Of a stretch of 64,000 nucleotides of DNA, positions 63,101-64,000 are shown one piece after another. The notes under the pieces are model-generated. The model worked only from the letters and a program-made list of their open reading frames with translations. It was not told the DNA's origin and searched no databases. The stretch is from Frankineae bacterium MT45 (GTDB lineage Bacteria > Actinomycetota > Actinomycetes > Mycobacteriales > Jatrophihabitantaceae). The first letter of the stretch is position 1. Every line of letters begins with the position of its first letter. Location: NCBI GenBank assembly GCA_900100325.1, contig LT629697.1:2043423-2107422 (forward strand), read 5' to 3'. A program made the translations under genes and the position numbers.

Positions 63101-64000
63101 GTACCGTCCTGACGCCGATCGACAGCACCTACAACTTCACCGATCTCAGCGCCGGCAACAACATCAATGTCCGGCACGTGGCTACCGGTACCCAGGTCAC
63201 CTTCGTCGTGCACTCCAACGTGGACGCCACTCTCTTCGAGATGAGCAACCCGGCGGTGCAGCTCTCCCAGAGCGACCAGGTGGGCGAGATCGACCTCTTC
63301 ACCAACGGGCGCATCACCGACACCGAGACGGTGAGCGATCTGCGGGTTGGGACCATCACCTCGACCAACAACGACGTGGTGCTCATCGCCGCCGACAACC
63401 CGGCCTCGATCTTCGACGTCGCAACCACCGACGACGGCGTGGCCCGGGTGACCGGCAACAACATCACGCTGCTGGCTCTCCACGGCGGCATCGGCTTCGT
63501 TACCCCGACCGTCAACTACCTCGAAATTCATTCGTCGAACGCCGCCGTCGGTGCCCTGCTGGCGCTGGCCAACCTCGGCATCTACATCGAGCAGACCCAG
63601 GGCAACCTCAACGTCTCGCTGGCCGACTCGCTCACCTCCGATGTCGCGCTTGTCACCGACGCCGGGTCGATCCTCGACAACCACACGGCGGCCGGGGCGA
63701 GCGTCGTCGGCCGCAGCATCGACCTCATCGCCCATGGCGGCTCGATCGGCACCTTCACCTCGGATGCCTCGGGCGATGTGCGGATCGACTCGAGTAGTTC
63801 AGCTACCGGCCGCCTCTACGCGTTTGCCGACGGATTCGGCGGCGACCAGGTCGGGGCGGTCGCGCTCTCCGGTGGCGGCGTCTACATCACCGAGACGAAT
63901 GGCCCGTTGAACGTGCTGCGGGCCCAGTCCGTGCACGGTGACGTCCGGCTCCGGGTTCCCTTCGTCACCGGCCGCACCGACGCCGACCTGACTCTGCTCG
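30127..64000 (+). CDS. Giant secreted beta-strand-repeat protein, adhesin-like (3' end outside window)
   Basis: One frame runs from ATG 30127 to the last base with no stop: 11,291 codons, still open. A signal peptide (hydrophobic FVAFVVVLALTFALAPL, cleavage near ASA|FT at residue 47) follows; GTG 30148 is an alternative start. Residues about 50-190 are basic and Thr/Ser-rich, and 193-317 a Pro/Thr/Ala stalk (TPAPTPVATPDP-like). Then come hundreds of 50-65-residue beta repeats of the type VGVGVALNIANDSVSATTA...GGNLTLSA, similar to LktA-type filamentous adhesins. Residues 1385-6779 are 14 units of about 383 residues; 8760-9734 are 325-residue units. HGL..TG modules lie at 7779-7956 and 9928-10243, acidic loops near 10473 and 10623, and the visible end is filamentous-haemagglutinin-like. 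No catalytic motif is seen. Likely a parallel beta-solenoid surface or matrix fibre; the anchor is not visible. Confidence 0.9.
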   Translation, partial: MRVGDECVPAGRSNRPLRILRLGPLTSFVAFVVVLALTFALAPLASAFTTTAAPTSTITRATVTVNLPLPLVAPRPSPAVAAKRAVAAVHSKATPKKVASTKVVYRSTSGQTVSKTQVKLAATPAVNPTIRVISRPTKPATLTPSIGGNPSCVSHSNDAKPQTTTTTTDGTTTTSSSSSSSSSSTLTCGPTSHATPTPAPTSSPAASPTPAVTPQPTPTATPDPTPAPTPVATPDPTPAPTPVASVEATPDPTPVATPAPVATATPTAPVATPDPVATATPAPAPTPTDPAATPAPATPAPGASPTPAPTPAPVGSAPATPWNYEATGSGVHNISVRVSGGNLLVIDNGTVSSRPLDSVSGLSISGSAASAKNLSIDLSGGSITAPISFVGGTGSNAVAVGAGQLDWSIDASHGGSVAGAGLASLTYSGVSAVQAGGGSNTLRGPSSDTTWNITGSNAGSVDGQSFAGFGSLVGAADNRDTFVVSHGGRLSGSLDGGAGGFDTLVLDGVGGDVTSVPSGSQSGSVVFEGSPIVYVGLEPITITGTANLVVTGTAAGDTLQVGPDPNVAGNLKVSSTTGSMESVSFAIPTVSLTISDLAGGVTIVVIGNLVMHGVNLEIDATTITVNAGVTIDTTKPGHDGTVTLKASDAQTATDPAAASVSLLGATIRAGNVDLEATASDVPTSTTLVPGVASTTGSSTASVALNGASAIISSGDVTVRAASSVKASVSVNGVGASTAVDAALARANISSQASAHISGTTSIQAAGLLQVLAVNTVAVNTTADASTASAGAGIALATVVADTAAFIDTASTTGVSAGSILVAADSNNAIVTTAKASPGGSTANGQSPDANTATAAKPGGYANTPSGSVGIAGALAFTNLTPTTSAFIAPKVAGLTVTATNPTGAGGTAPIVVHAATGGTSTSDADGTAVGGSAAGVGNAVAVNLATVTDRAFVANVTVKAAILKVEALSQPQTAGAHNAYAAMSTSGAGGAAMVGVAGSLAVNVATLTTDASIAATNPVTISGGDVQLAATSSNNNDVQALPGSTGATVVGIGAAVALNVVNDRTNAGLANGAVMTGTRNLTLQATTVDPTTTTAKGGAFAGRIAIAPVVAITTSNVTTTANVGTGSTLTISGTLSATATQTVPVVTTATGAVDASGAAVGPVLAVTFATDFVQATTLRNVVAGAAVTFLATGATSTQSQATASATGGPGDNGNQPAPAAQLAGARSLADSAAPTTGGALTGGAGGTGGVPSPPAPQTPDGVVTVAAAITVNVHTSSADASLSGVSVVTGGLLTLHATLNTSALSNASGAAAARGPPSGVGTIAAAVAINVANDSVHADVAAGATIAARGLSLNAAVGPTDASGAASTSDNFTTTATSGAGGGGKISVAGSVAIQTVSLTTSASLVSTAGAAAPTVTLSGGTADASFSATSSATTKTSALSADSGPGTAKTGIGASFALGIVNDATTAAIGDGAILTGARGLTLTATATDTMTTAATNGASSPDVALAPVVAISTSNVTTTASVGLLAAGTLTLTGAFVATATQTAAATTSATGATQAGSASVGVSTALTFAHHSVAATTARSIKSGGALTLSAIGSSIDLSTATASAGGAPGDGSAGAPAGGVDGQIAGDRSVADTFAPAGGGTGSTAAPSASTSKGKVSVAAAIGLTLATTSSSATLVGTGLSLSAGGLITLASSAGTAAGTIADGSASGAASLGIGAGVAINLANVTNTAALPAGDSISSATGLVVSATLTPGVSPQPAAGGHMFGALASSGAGGGGVSVAGSLALNIVNLSTTARVDGSVAVTATGSVAITAGSSSMATARALPTGAGTTTTGSLGFGASVALDLVTDTTVAAIGNAATLTGAGAVTLSAVSADVATTIAMMGAAGGKVALTPAVAVTIGNVSTLASVGTGALLLVTGAFAANAVQTASSSTSAGATASGASTAAVGVGVALNIANDSVSATTARSITATGALTLSAFGSSISSASASASAGGAPENSGAGGASGSGVDDQVAAERSNADSTATANGGKGSGTTTTPSASTSGGKVSVAAAVGINLATTSSLATLVGTGLTLTSGGLVTLASSANTDASASADGSATSGTTATIGAGVAINLANVTNTASAPAGDTINAKSLTVSATETTVGTDTQNTYGAASVAGAGGGKISVAGSLALNIVNQTTSALVGATVTLTGGDVIVTAVSSASSTVTAFPTAGGVTSTSVGIGASVGLNLITDSTTASVANGVALTGARNVTLTATATDAATTSAKMGAAGGSVALTPAVAVTIGNVTTSASVGTGTLLSLTGAFAANAVQTASSATSAGATATGASTAAVGVGVALNIANDSVSATTARSITAGGNLTLSAFGSSASSASASASAGGAPENSGSGGSGGSGVDSQVAAERSNADSTATANGGKGSGTTATPSASTSGGKVSVAAAVGINLATTSSLATLVGTGLALTSGALVTLASSANTDAAASADGSATSGTTATIGAGVAINLANVTNTASVPAGSSVKAHDLTVSATETTVGTDTQNTYGAASVAGAGGGKISVAGSLALNIVNQTTSALVAATVTLTGGDVIVTAASSASSTVTAFPTPGGVTSTSVGVGASVGLNLITDSTTASVANGVALTGARNVTITATATDAATTSAKMGAAGGSVALTPAVAVTIGNVTTSASVGTGTLLTLTGAFAANAVQTASSSTSAGATATGASTAAVGVGVALNIANDSVSATTARSVTAGGNLTLSAFGSSASSASASASAGGAPENSGGGGSGGSGVDSQVAAERSNADSTATANGGKGSGTTATPSASTSGGKVSVAAAVGINLATTSSLATLVGTGLALTSGGLVTLASSANTDASASADGSATSGTTATIGAGVAINLANVTNTASAPAGDTINAKSLTVSATETTVGTDTQNTYGAASVAGAGGGKISVAGSLALNIVNQATNALVGATVTLTGGDATLTAASSAASTVTAFPTPGGVTSTSVGIGASVGLNLITDSTTASVANGVALTGARNVTLSATATDAATTSAKMGAAGGSVALTPAVAVTIGNVTTSASVGTGTLLTLTGAFAANAVQTASSSTSAGATATGASTAAVGVGVALNIANDSVSATTARSITAGGPLTLSAFGSSSSSASASASAGGAPENSGSGGSGGSGVDSQVAAERSNADSTATANGGQGSGTTATPSASTSGGKVSVAAAVGINLSTTSSLATLVGTGLTLTSGGLVTLASSANTDASASADGSATSGTTATIGAGVAINLANVTNTASLPAGNSMKAHDLTISATVTTITLPTGGTDTQNTYGAASVAGAGGGKISVAGSLALNIVNQSTSALVGATVTLTGGDATLTSASSASSTVTAFPTAGGVTSTSVGVGASVGLNLITDSTTASVANGVALTGARNVTLASTGTDAATTSAKMGAAGGSVALTPAVAVTIGNVTTSASVGTGTLLTLTGAFAANAVQTASSSTSAGATASGASTAAVGVGVALNIANDSVSATTARSITAGGNLTLSDFGSSASSASASASAGGAPENSGSGGSGGSGVDSQVAAERSNADSTATANGGKGSGTTATPSASTSGGKVSVAAAVGINLATTSSLATVVGAGLTLTSGALVTLVSSANTDASASADGSATSGTAATIGAGVAINLANVTNTASAPAGDTINAKSVTVSATETTVGTDTQNTYGAASVAGAGGGKISVAGSLALNIVNQTTSALVGATVTLSGGDVIVTAASSAASTVTAFPTAGGVTSTSVGVGASVGLNLITDSTTASVANGVALTGARNVTLSSTATDAATTSAKMGAAGGSVALTPAVAVTIGNVTTSATVGTGALLTLTGAFAANAVQTASSSTSAGATASGASTAAVGVGVALNIANDSVSATTARSITAAGNLTLSAFGSSSSSASASASAGGAPENSGSGGSGGSGVDSQVAAERSNADSTATANGGKGSGTTATPSASTSGGKVSVAAAVGINLATTSSLATVVGTGLTLTSGALVTFASSANTDASASADGSATSGTTATIGAGVAINLANVTNTASAPAGDTINAKSLTVSATETTVGTDTKSTYGAASVAGAGGGKISVAGSLALNIVNQTTSALVGATVTLTGGDVIVTAASSASSTVTAFPTAGGVTSTSVGIGASVGLNLITDSTTASVANGVALTGARNVTLTATATDAAATSAKMGAAGGSVALTPAVAVTIGNVTTTATVGTGTLLGLTGAFAANAVQTASSSTSAGATATGASTAAVGVGVALNIANDSVSATTARSITAGGNLTLSAFGSSSSSASASASAGGAPENSGSGGSGGSGVDSQVAAERSNADSTATANGGKGSGTTATPSASTSGGKVSVAAAIGINLATTSSLATLVGTGLALTSGALVTLASSANTDAAASADGSATSGTTATIGAGVAINLANVTNTASLPAGNALKAHDLTISATETSVTLPTGGVDAQSTYGAASVAGAGGGKISVAGSLALNIVNQTTTALIAGPVTLTGGDATLTAASSASSTVTAFPTAGGVTSTSVGVGASVGLNLITDSTTASVVNGVVLTGARNVTLSATATDAASTSAKMGAAGGSVALTPAVAVTIGNVTTSATVGTGTLLGLTGAFAANAVQTASSSTSAGATATGASTAAVGVGVALNIANDSVSATTARSITAGGNLTLSAFGSSSSLASASASAGGAPENSGGGGSSGSGVDSQVAAERSNADSTATANGGKGSGTTTTPSASTSGGKVSVAAAVGINLATTSSLATLVGTGLTLTSGGLVTLASSANTDASASADGSATSGTTATIGAGVAINLANVTNTASAPAGDTINAKSLTVSATETTVGTDTQNSYGAGSVAGAGGGKISVAGSLALNIVNQTTSALVGATVTLTGGDVTITAASSASSTVTAFPTAGGVTSTSVGIGASVGLNLITDSTTASVANGVALTGAGNITLSATATDTSTNAAKMGAAGGSVALTPAVAVTIGNVTTSATVGTGTLLGLTGAFAANAVQTASSSTSAGATATGASTAAVGVGVALNIANDSVSATTARSITAGGNLTLSAFGSSASSASASASAGGAPENSGSGGSGGSGVDSQVAAERSNADSTATANGGQGSGTTTTPSASTSSGKVSVAAAVGINLATTSSLATLVGTGLTLTSGGLVTLASSANTDASASADGSATSGTTATIGAGVAINLANVTNTASAPAGDTINAKALTVSATETTVGTDTQNTYGASSVAGAGGGKISVAGSLALNIVNQTTSALVGATVTLSGGDVIVTAASSAASTVTAFPTPGGVTSTSVGIGASVGLSLITDSTTASVANGVALTGARNITLSATATDTSTNAAKMGAAGGSVALTPAVAVTISNVTTSATVGTGTLLTLTGAFAANASQTAGALTSAGATATGATTAAIGVGLALTVANHSVSATTARSITAGGNLTLSAFGSSGSNAIASASAAGAPENSGGGGSSGSGVDNQVASERSNADSTATANGGKGSGTTTTPSASTSGGKVSVAAAVGINLATTSSLATLVGTGLTLTAGGLVTFASSANTDAAAGADGSATSGTTATIGAGVAINLANVTNTATLPAGDNVKAHDLTVSATETTIGSDTQSTYGANSVAGAGGGKISVAGSLALNIVNQTTTALVAGPVVLTGGDATLTAASSASSTVSAFPTPGGVTATSVGIGAAVGLNLITDVTSASLPDGVTLTGARNVNLSATAVDLATTAAKMGAAGGKVDITPAVAITLSNVTTSATIGSLPANGVLTLTGAFAAKASQTAGALTSAGATATGATTAAIGVGLALTVANHSVSATTARSINAGASLSLSAFGSSGSNAIASASAAGAPENSGSGGSSGSGVDNQVASERSNADSTATANGGKGSGTTATPSASTSGGKVSVAAAVGINLATTSSLATLVGTGLTLTSGGLVTFASSANTDAAAGGDGSATSGTTVTIGAGVAINLANVTNTASLPAGNNVKAHDLTVSATETAVGSDTQSTYGADSVAGAGGGKISVAGSLALNIVNQTTTALVAGPVVLTGGDATLTAASSAKSKTTAEPTVGGVTATSVGIGASVALDLITDVTSASLADTIPITGARNITLTASATDLATTEAKMGAAGGKVDITPAVAITLSNVTTSATIGTGALLTLTGAFAANASQTAVALTTAGATATGATTAAIGVGLALTVANHSVSATTARSITSGGNLTLSAFGSSGSNAIASASAAGAPENSGSGGSSGSGVDNQVASERSNADSTATANGGQGSGTTTTPSASTSGGKVSVAAAIGINLATTSSLATLIGTGLTLTAGGLVTFASSANTDAAAGADGSATSGTTATIGAGVAINLANVTNTASLPAGNTLKAHDLTISATETSVTLPTGGVDAQSTYGADAVAGAGGGKISVAGALGLNIVNQTTTALIASPVTLTGGDATVTAGSSATSKTTAEPTPGGVTATNVGVGAAVALNLITDLTTATLADGITLVGARNVTLTATATDLATTEAKMGAAGGKVDITPAVAITLSTVTTTTSIGTLPGNGTIVLTGAFAANASQTAGAATTAGAVATGGTSASIGVGLALNLLKHYVTSTTGRNITAGGAIAFSAFGSSVDSANASASASGAPGKSSGGAPSGGVDGQVATERSNATSTDMANGGGGTSTSATPSASTSDGKVAVAAAVALNIADVSATATLPASLALIAGGIVSLRTSENVDGTVKSDGTAVKAEDVGVGAAVSINLVTITNQASIGRLSSVTSNGFDAEATMTNLNGDTVHTFDVEADAGAGSKDVGVAGAVSLNLVTDRTEAFVTTTASVNAGSGDISLIAQNLRSDSSKAKADASIGGGGKVGVGASVAINVLTTNITRAEVEDNASLTGGRNVTLIATSAEPVVNQVTAGSAGSSVAVSPAVGINITTNVTTARLGTPGTGSLVATGDVQIRATHTGSSTITGDAKAASDSVAVGAIIAVNVVTDTTLGATARNITGASIAITATTQDSGAANVTASAQGSQKGTGSNSDQQASSQVNNTPSTSGQTGTLPSASDNVASGNSQASSQSGNSGSGVGVGAAVSVNWVTDSNTASVAAGLAILSTGAVVVAATNETDATGKAMGIALKLGSTNIGAAVGLNVASITNTGSIGAGATITGSSLVVSAVTPAQAENDFIVWGISAAGGDGDASVAGSVGVQVITFHSTASIGSGSHVTLTGALTMNSTAPTGLQNIAASGALSLGGDAGVGAAVAVNIIDLTTLTFIDSSPTSVTRIDAGGAMSLNAAQSIGALVPDIPKITTPAVSSVAIAGAAGTSGVAIGGSVIVDVINLTTQAYIAAAALVNQAGPATPGQSLSLTSSDSTTLVNLAGAVALSGGDVGVGLGLVVDVINKDTRSYIGQGAHVVVGGNVAIGATTSEDITEIAVDAAASTEAAVTGSFIVLVMNQGSGEGNQTPGTRAYIDGSGNQPTVVHAGGNLAIAAADNASNLGLYAGNVTIGGNAGVGISSSILIRSGIVDAYIGAGSDIEAKGTSGLSVAASQNEGIKIFAIGGTAGGDAGVAGSATVDVLDDTTHAHIDSGVTINANNSGASSTNGIALAASDTTTILGIAGALAAGGSAGIGAGVDVETLSKDTQAFIATGVNANANGNVTVDSTSSEQVTSVSASVSLGGSVAVSVNAGVSVFTIVTKAFIGGLCEAGTSAACGGFRSTINTRGSARVSANEQLTLNVVAGNLSVSGSAAVGAAGAVPIVNKTTTAFIGDDSTVNALATNDASLTVATGTHNEQYTDIRFTPTSAVEGDHRTLNLGYVHGFTEGQQVIYDNGGGQNIIGLIGGNPYYVHVVSPTEVQLSATSGGPAITLTAPARGGESQRLVATNSAVTPQNSSPYFTPSLDVVGNSINLPYDMALSTGDAVVYGSGSEAPIGGLIDGHTYYAIVTGAHTIQLAATKCQATGTCSGIAQQAITLNAAAAGSGRSHSIVPSGSTPSGNAAQVTGIHTVLNGTQGGFRGVAVTASNSDDVSGVGISGAISAGASVSVGGSVNVVTSNTAAFIGKFATINSPNSGASSSQSVLVAAGNDYHQLMVSGVLAVGVYAGVAPSASVGLIHLNTDAYIGAQSTVNAAQDVVVNANAKDSIVSVALAGGGGIAGIAGAVSVISLNTHTYADTGFGDTILAGNNLLVGSRDDTKVIMVAGGVAGGIVGIGAGVGVTLATKDTQAFISAGSTVDALATQPGITLAGIYANKLNGDSFTTTSFNGLAVQAGSSEDIFGLTLGLAGGFVGVAGGIGITLLHATTIAFIDSNPQAPTLVNTKAGGGAAQSVNVAAADATKTLTIAGALAGGAVGIAGGVDVGVVDTTTKAYLGIGATVHAKNNVDVYALSTKDIASYAVSVGGGFVGAAGSVSVWTVGTQPNPNYSNGPGPSTNGLSSNGDPQGEADSQATGSGGFQGILSGTSGSSTSRSNTLIKSHTGDATSSIQSNSPTAGQVSGGVTNPGLPEGTVAAIGQGVTIVAGGSVDVQAVENFGFAGLAGSASGGFVGIGISLVIANLDSHADASIGSNATVSAGGDIAVGATTNENSSALAFGGQAGAVAVGGQIAVINDLSDQNAHIDDNVTIPQAGGVIRVTANGNRTVTPSAIGGQVGAIAVGAAVAVSSIDGDTTATVGNVTIGSASPVGGVSVSANSTINAPAIAYSIGVGAVGVGAGVAITTIDGTTAASFGGHGPVAGAVSVTASGTNTISAYVLNVKAGGFAAGLTIATATQNRTTAANFTSTANISAGGAVTVSATSQNHATATTPGGTAGGITIGALLPTATVNGSTTATVDGQITASSAITVSAAGQNQADAEATIISISVGGLSGVNADAEVTAQAAIRATVSKSSTIASTGLVSVSAASTPDGSGNADYARTRIFSGAGGGISIGVFVAQAIVAAPVSAQLNGTVSNSGSVSVSAGGGNRADGQTLSFALGAFGVSVSGIQALIATTAVTDAIVLGGSVTSAGAVSVTATSHNTATADTDTAGVGIISAGGTIPIATIAGRTHAELGDVLQSQGLTVAASASNNATATSEIIEVGFIVGGYAGSDAEVTSDAAVDALVDGSASTVNAGGGAVAVTATSTDHATATPSQIAVGGYSLSALTPTAKIGAHTNAAFNGGGTTSGSFLVGANGQNVAIATAKVASFHLAGGSGVIVDAEVLAGADVTASVASSATITASGGVTVQAVLTADGSGHQNFASASAESASGGLIDAGVYVGTATVAGAVTATLNGAVTTSAAITVKAAGANDAEASTRTVGIGLFTVTGAGVVASVTSAAGVTAQIGNRTISSTGAIQVLANSGNTANASTDAANIGLISGSVSIPTATVAAATLASSGAPISNAGSFTVSAGGNNSASATSGIVAIGLITGGGAGADAEVLASAAVTAQVTSSASSVQVSGAISVSATSTDHATATPSQLAAGAINLVALLPTAKVAAPTTASYAGGTTSSGNFTVSASGQNIAVATVDVKNFGIVGITGVSVDAEVLGSADVNATVAANTALTATGAVLVSATLTPDGSGHQNYAAAKVSSTSGGLITGGIFFAKAQVGGAVGAALNGAVLASTQATVKASGANTAEGTTLSIGIGLGSISGSAVDAEVLNGANVSAATGGGALASSGLVNVLANGTNTATALSDSVNGGFIAGSANIPIGRTAGAVTAEFDGRLSGATGLIVKAVGASSAASTSGAQGGGFISAHDSSPTATVDSASLTSAIIGSGALLNAPSAAVSVIANATNSATASGGSVNGGLATVDVSNPVANDFGVTQAKMLGSAHGASNTAPGAGSISVQASGSDASTALISDTSVAGVGVGSAGATATTTTTVEADLASSGSVITTVGDISVGAASSPVATSASRSTSAGILLNIDGNTSTINNTPTVNVNIAPNAQIYSGGSITVTAQQNTTAPPPSGNTGFFDGSTGVNTGTNTITFTAPHGLLTGNTVTYTNGGNPNVGGLTNNAQYNVFVVSANSVQLGSTFGGANIDPTTGTISFGRMVGPTFVPLNHNLHEGDLVIYEVPSGGSAIPGLTPGGLYRVHVVDASHIQLFDPNASTAVISLTGANVSGNTINATNPFGNGTPVTYTPPAPIAIFTSGLVSVNVDGSNNPIYPVQNNSDNRILIHNHGLATGTAVVYNGGSDPIGGLTNGVTYFVINVNSNQIQLADSLCHATGACVDGSNNPIPQQAITLTPDKSAAGEAVTQGLYAPGQQPIGGLVAGGRYYIVNATGTSFQLAATPGGSAITLDGTGRVGTSTIKLAPIAIGVGTGDQNLIVDLSSTSSGTQQLAPVGITGPAAGGGVLSTATVTGSGGGFINSTHANTNATETVTVHVEVGANTSLTTVGSITITTNSSTGVSANSSNGGGGLISVGSAQAKATATGNTTVKVDAGTNLTAGDSVKIAPLNFVQAISAANASGGGLGAGVSAYAKSTDNYTTLTDIAGNITAGNNLNIEAHTAANGDVSTSAEGGGLGVDAHAGDDGDGDNNLDITGSTNVHLESGTHLTADNVQVTAQTDSITAHNNGHTHASALGAASDAEATINDNTGQQVLIDGGTKIVGYETVGIAANAVNLSFAANTDAHCSCFGGDTNTTENITYNSDSDVTANATAIIRTGHLDVEVVQNVINWNTDHDNDGATFDGGGNHGGSSNNAQRTIHWNADVYLHTPDPQLVVDVTGKIVKLYGVTVTDDLGNSYGLGDTIPTGRIIEVGNIINDGGATALFNASVSQTEGGSTAPASVIDGSQGKFVQQNTFDFVKIFNYSSRALTTHIINVVNLNNPGATVTIQLNQIPFTFHVGPPIFTPTAVDIENFAGSVANSDVTIDGLIYNPIGSTVVNNGRGNIFAGPDKPLIETNTLVLEAPAGTIGVLFNLFGISIRIPIPVLLVQSDYIVDNVDPTRFISLVAEALGNVVLDITSILRANQTPFAPTLGPIHAGGNIDIVVNDSAWGNDAPVWPSEAIQVNLHNPPDLVTNLPGTGLYQVFFRPDQPFVDNDPVLAVFGTVLTPIDSTYNFTDLSAGNNINVRHVATGTQVTFVVHSNVDATLFEMSNPAVQLSQSDQVGEIDLFTNGRITDTETVSDLRVGTITSTNNDVVLIAADNPASIFDVATTDDGVARVTGNNITLLALHGGIGFVTPTVNYLEIHSSNAAVGALLALANLGIYIEQTQGNLNVSLADSLTSDVALVTDAGSILDNHTAAGASVVGRSIDLIAHGGSIGTFTSDASGDVRIDSSSSATGRLYAFADGFGGDQVGAVALSGGGVYITETNGPLNVLRAQSVHGDVRLRVPFVTGRTDADLTLL
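42688..42990 (+). repeat. 303-bp tract nearly identical to 45001-45303
   Basis: These two stretches, two units apart (offset 2313 bp = 1164 + 1149), differ at three positions by my reading and share unusual synonymous choices such as gattctgtgtcg and tccattaccgcc. The same part of the unit between them (near 43850-44160) has different choices there. This points to duplication of a two-unit block or gene conversion. Confidence 0.8.
45001..45303 (+). repeat. Partner copy of the 303-bp tract
   Basis: Second copy of the tract at 42688-42990; similarity breaks off abruptly on the 3' side (tcgagttcg in one, tcggctagc in the other). Confidence 0.8.
53461..53994 (+). repeat. Two HGL..TG-type modules inside the giant protein
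   Basis: About 80-90-residue modules of the form YVHGFTEGQQVIYDNGG...IGLIGGNPYYVHVVSPTEVQL and MALSTGDAVVYGSG...IGGLIDGHTYYAIVTGAHTIQL. The second ends in a Cys pair (KCQATGTCSG) likely to form a disulfide outside the cell. They interrupt the beta repeats; the same module type returns at 59908. Confidence 0.75.
56404..59328 (+). repeat. Second tandem array, exact 975-bp (325-residue) period
   Basis: Matching landmarks recur at exactly 975 bp. The TS(T/Q)(D/N)HATAT motif is at 56404, 57379 and 58354, with a degenerate match at 59329. DGSG is at 56731, 57706 and 58681. N-T-A-(T/N)-A is at 57064, 58039 and 59014. Unit boundaries are therefore 56404, 57379, 58354 and 59329. Sequences are clearly diverged, unlike the first array, yet show no length change. 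Each unit has about six beta sub-repeats, with DAEV marking two of them. Confidence 0.85.
59908..60855 (+). repeat. Four further HGL..TG-type modules
   Basis: Successive modules PHGLLTGNTVTYTNGG, NHNLHEGDLVIYEV, NHGLATGTAVVYNGG and a shortened GLYAPGQQPIGGL, each followed by a YxVxVxxxxxIQL-type strand. The third carries LCHATGACVDG, a Cys pair with the same five-residue spacing as in the module near 53896. Confidence 0.75.
61543..62010 (+). other. Two acidic Asp/Asn-rich loops, possible calcium sites
   Basis: GDDGDGDNN (codons from about 61540) and TDHDNDGATFDGGG (Asp codons from 61993) carry closely spaced Asp/Asn. The second contains a DxDxDG pattern as in dockerin or thrombospondin type-3 calcium loops. 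Calcium binding is inference. Confidence 0.35.

Overview
The window is high-GC actinobacterial chromosome. Three things point to a free-living, aerobic member of the Actinomycetota, perhaps a Frankineae/Jatrophihabitans-type organism (lineage is inference): an S-(hydroxymethyl)mycothiol-type dehydrogenase, DUF3145 and DUF3052 proteins found mainly in actinobacteria, and a gene neighbourhood (ahpE, DUF3052, aceE, PucR-type regulator, fabD, acp, ketosynthase, accD) that matches the mycobacterial one.

Positions 1-28.4 kb are mostly housekeeping. A truncated GH2 beta-galactosidase overlaps galT (lactose/galactose use). Next come an orphan secreted protein, a DEAD-box helicase and a very large LuxR-type ATPase regulator. 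The regulator is divergent from a mycothiol-dependent dehydrogenase plus metallo-hydrolase pair, with a perfect 18-bp palindrome between them. DUF3145, a YbhN-like membrane protein and signal peptidase I follow. The fatty-acid cluster fasR-fabD-fabH-acpP-fabF-accD runs on the minus strand; its FabD carries an extra C-terminal biotinyl/lipoyl-like domain. A PHP hydrolase, a pirin and an aldo/keto reductase lie between fasR and aceE. DUF3052, the 1-Cys peroxiredoxin AhpE and a SURF1 protein close the conserved block.

A tRNA-Val(TAC) with a strong terminator at 28.6-28.7 kb separates this core from an accessory surface-protein region. That region holds a secreted fibronectin-III protein on the minus strand and, divergent from it, one enormous open frame that starts near 30127 and is still open at the last base (64000). 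The visible part is about 11,291 codons. It has a signal peptide, a Pro/Thr/Ala-rich N-terminal stalk and then almost nothing but beta-strand repeats of the filamentous-adhesin kind.

The giant gene is the most remarkable object here. From about 34.3 to 50.5 kb it contains 14 tandem units of about 383 residues (mostly exactly 1149 bp, with 1164-bp variants). The nine core units are highly alike at DNA level, with signs of block duplication or gene conversion. A second, much more diverged array with an exact 975-bp (325-residue) period lies at about 56.4-59.3 kb. Cysteine-pair-containing 'HGL..TG' modules and acidic DxDxDG-like loops lie around and after it. The C-terminus and any cell-surface anchor lie outside the window.
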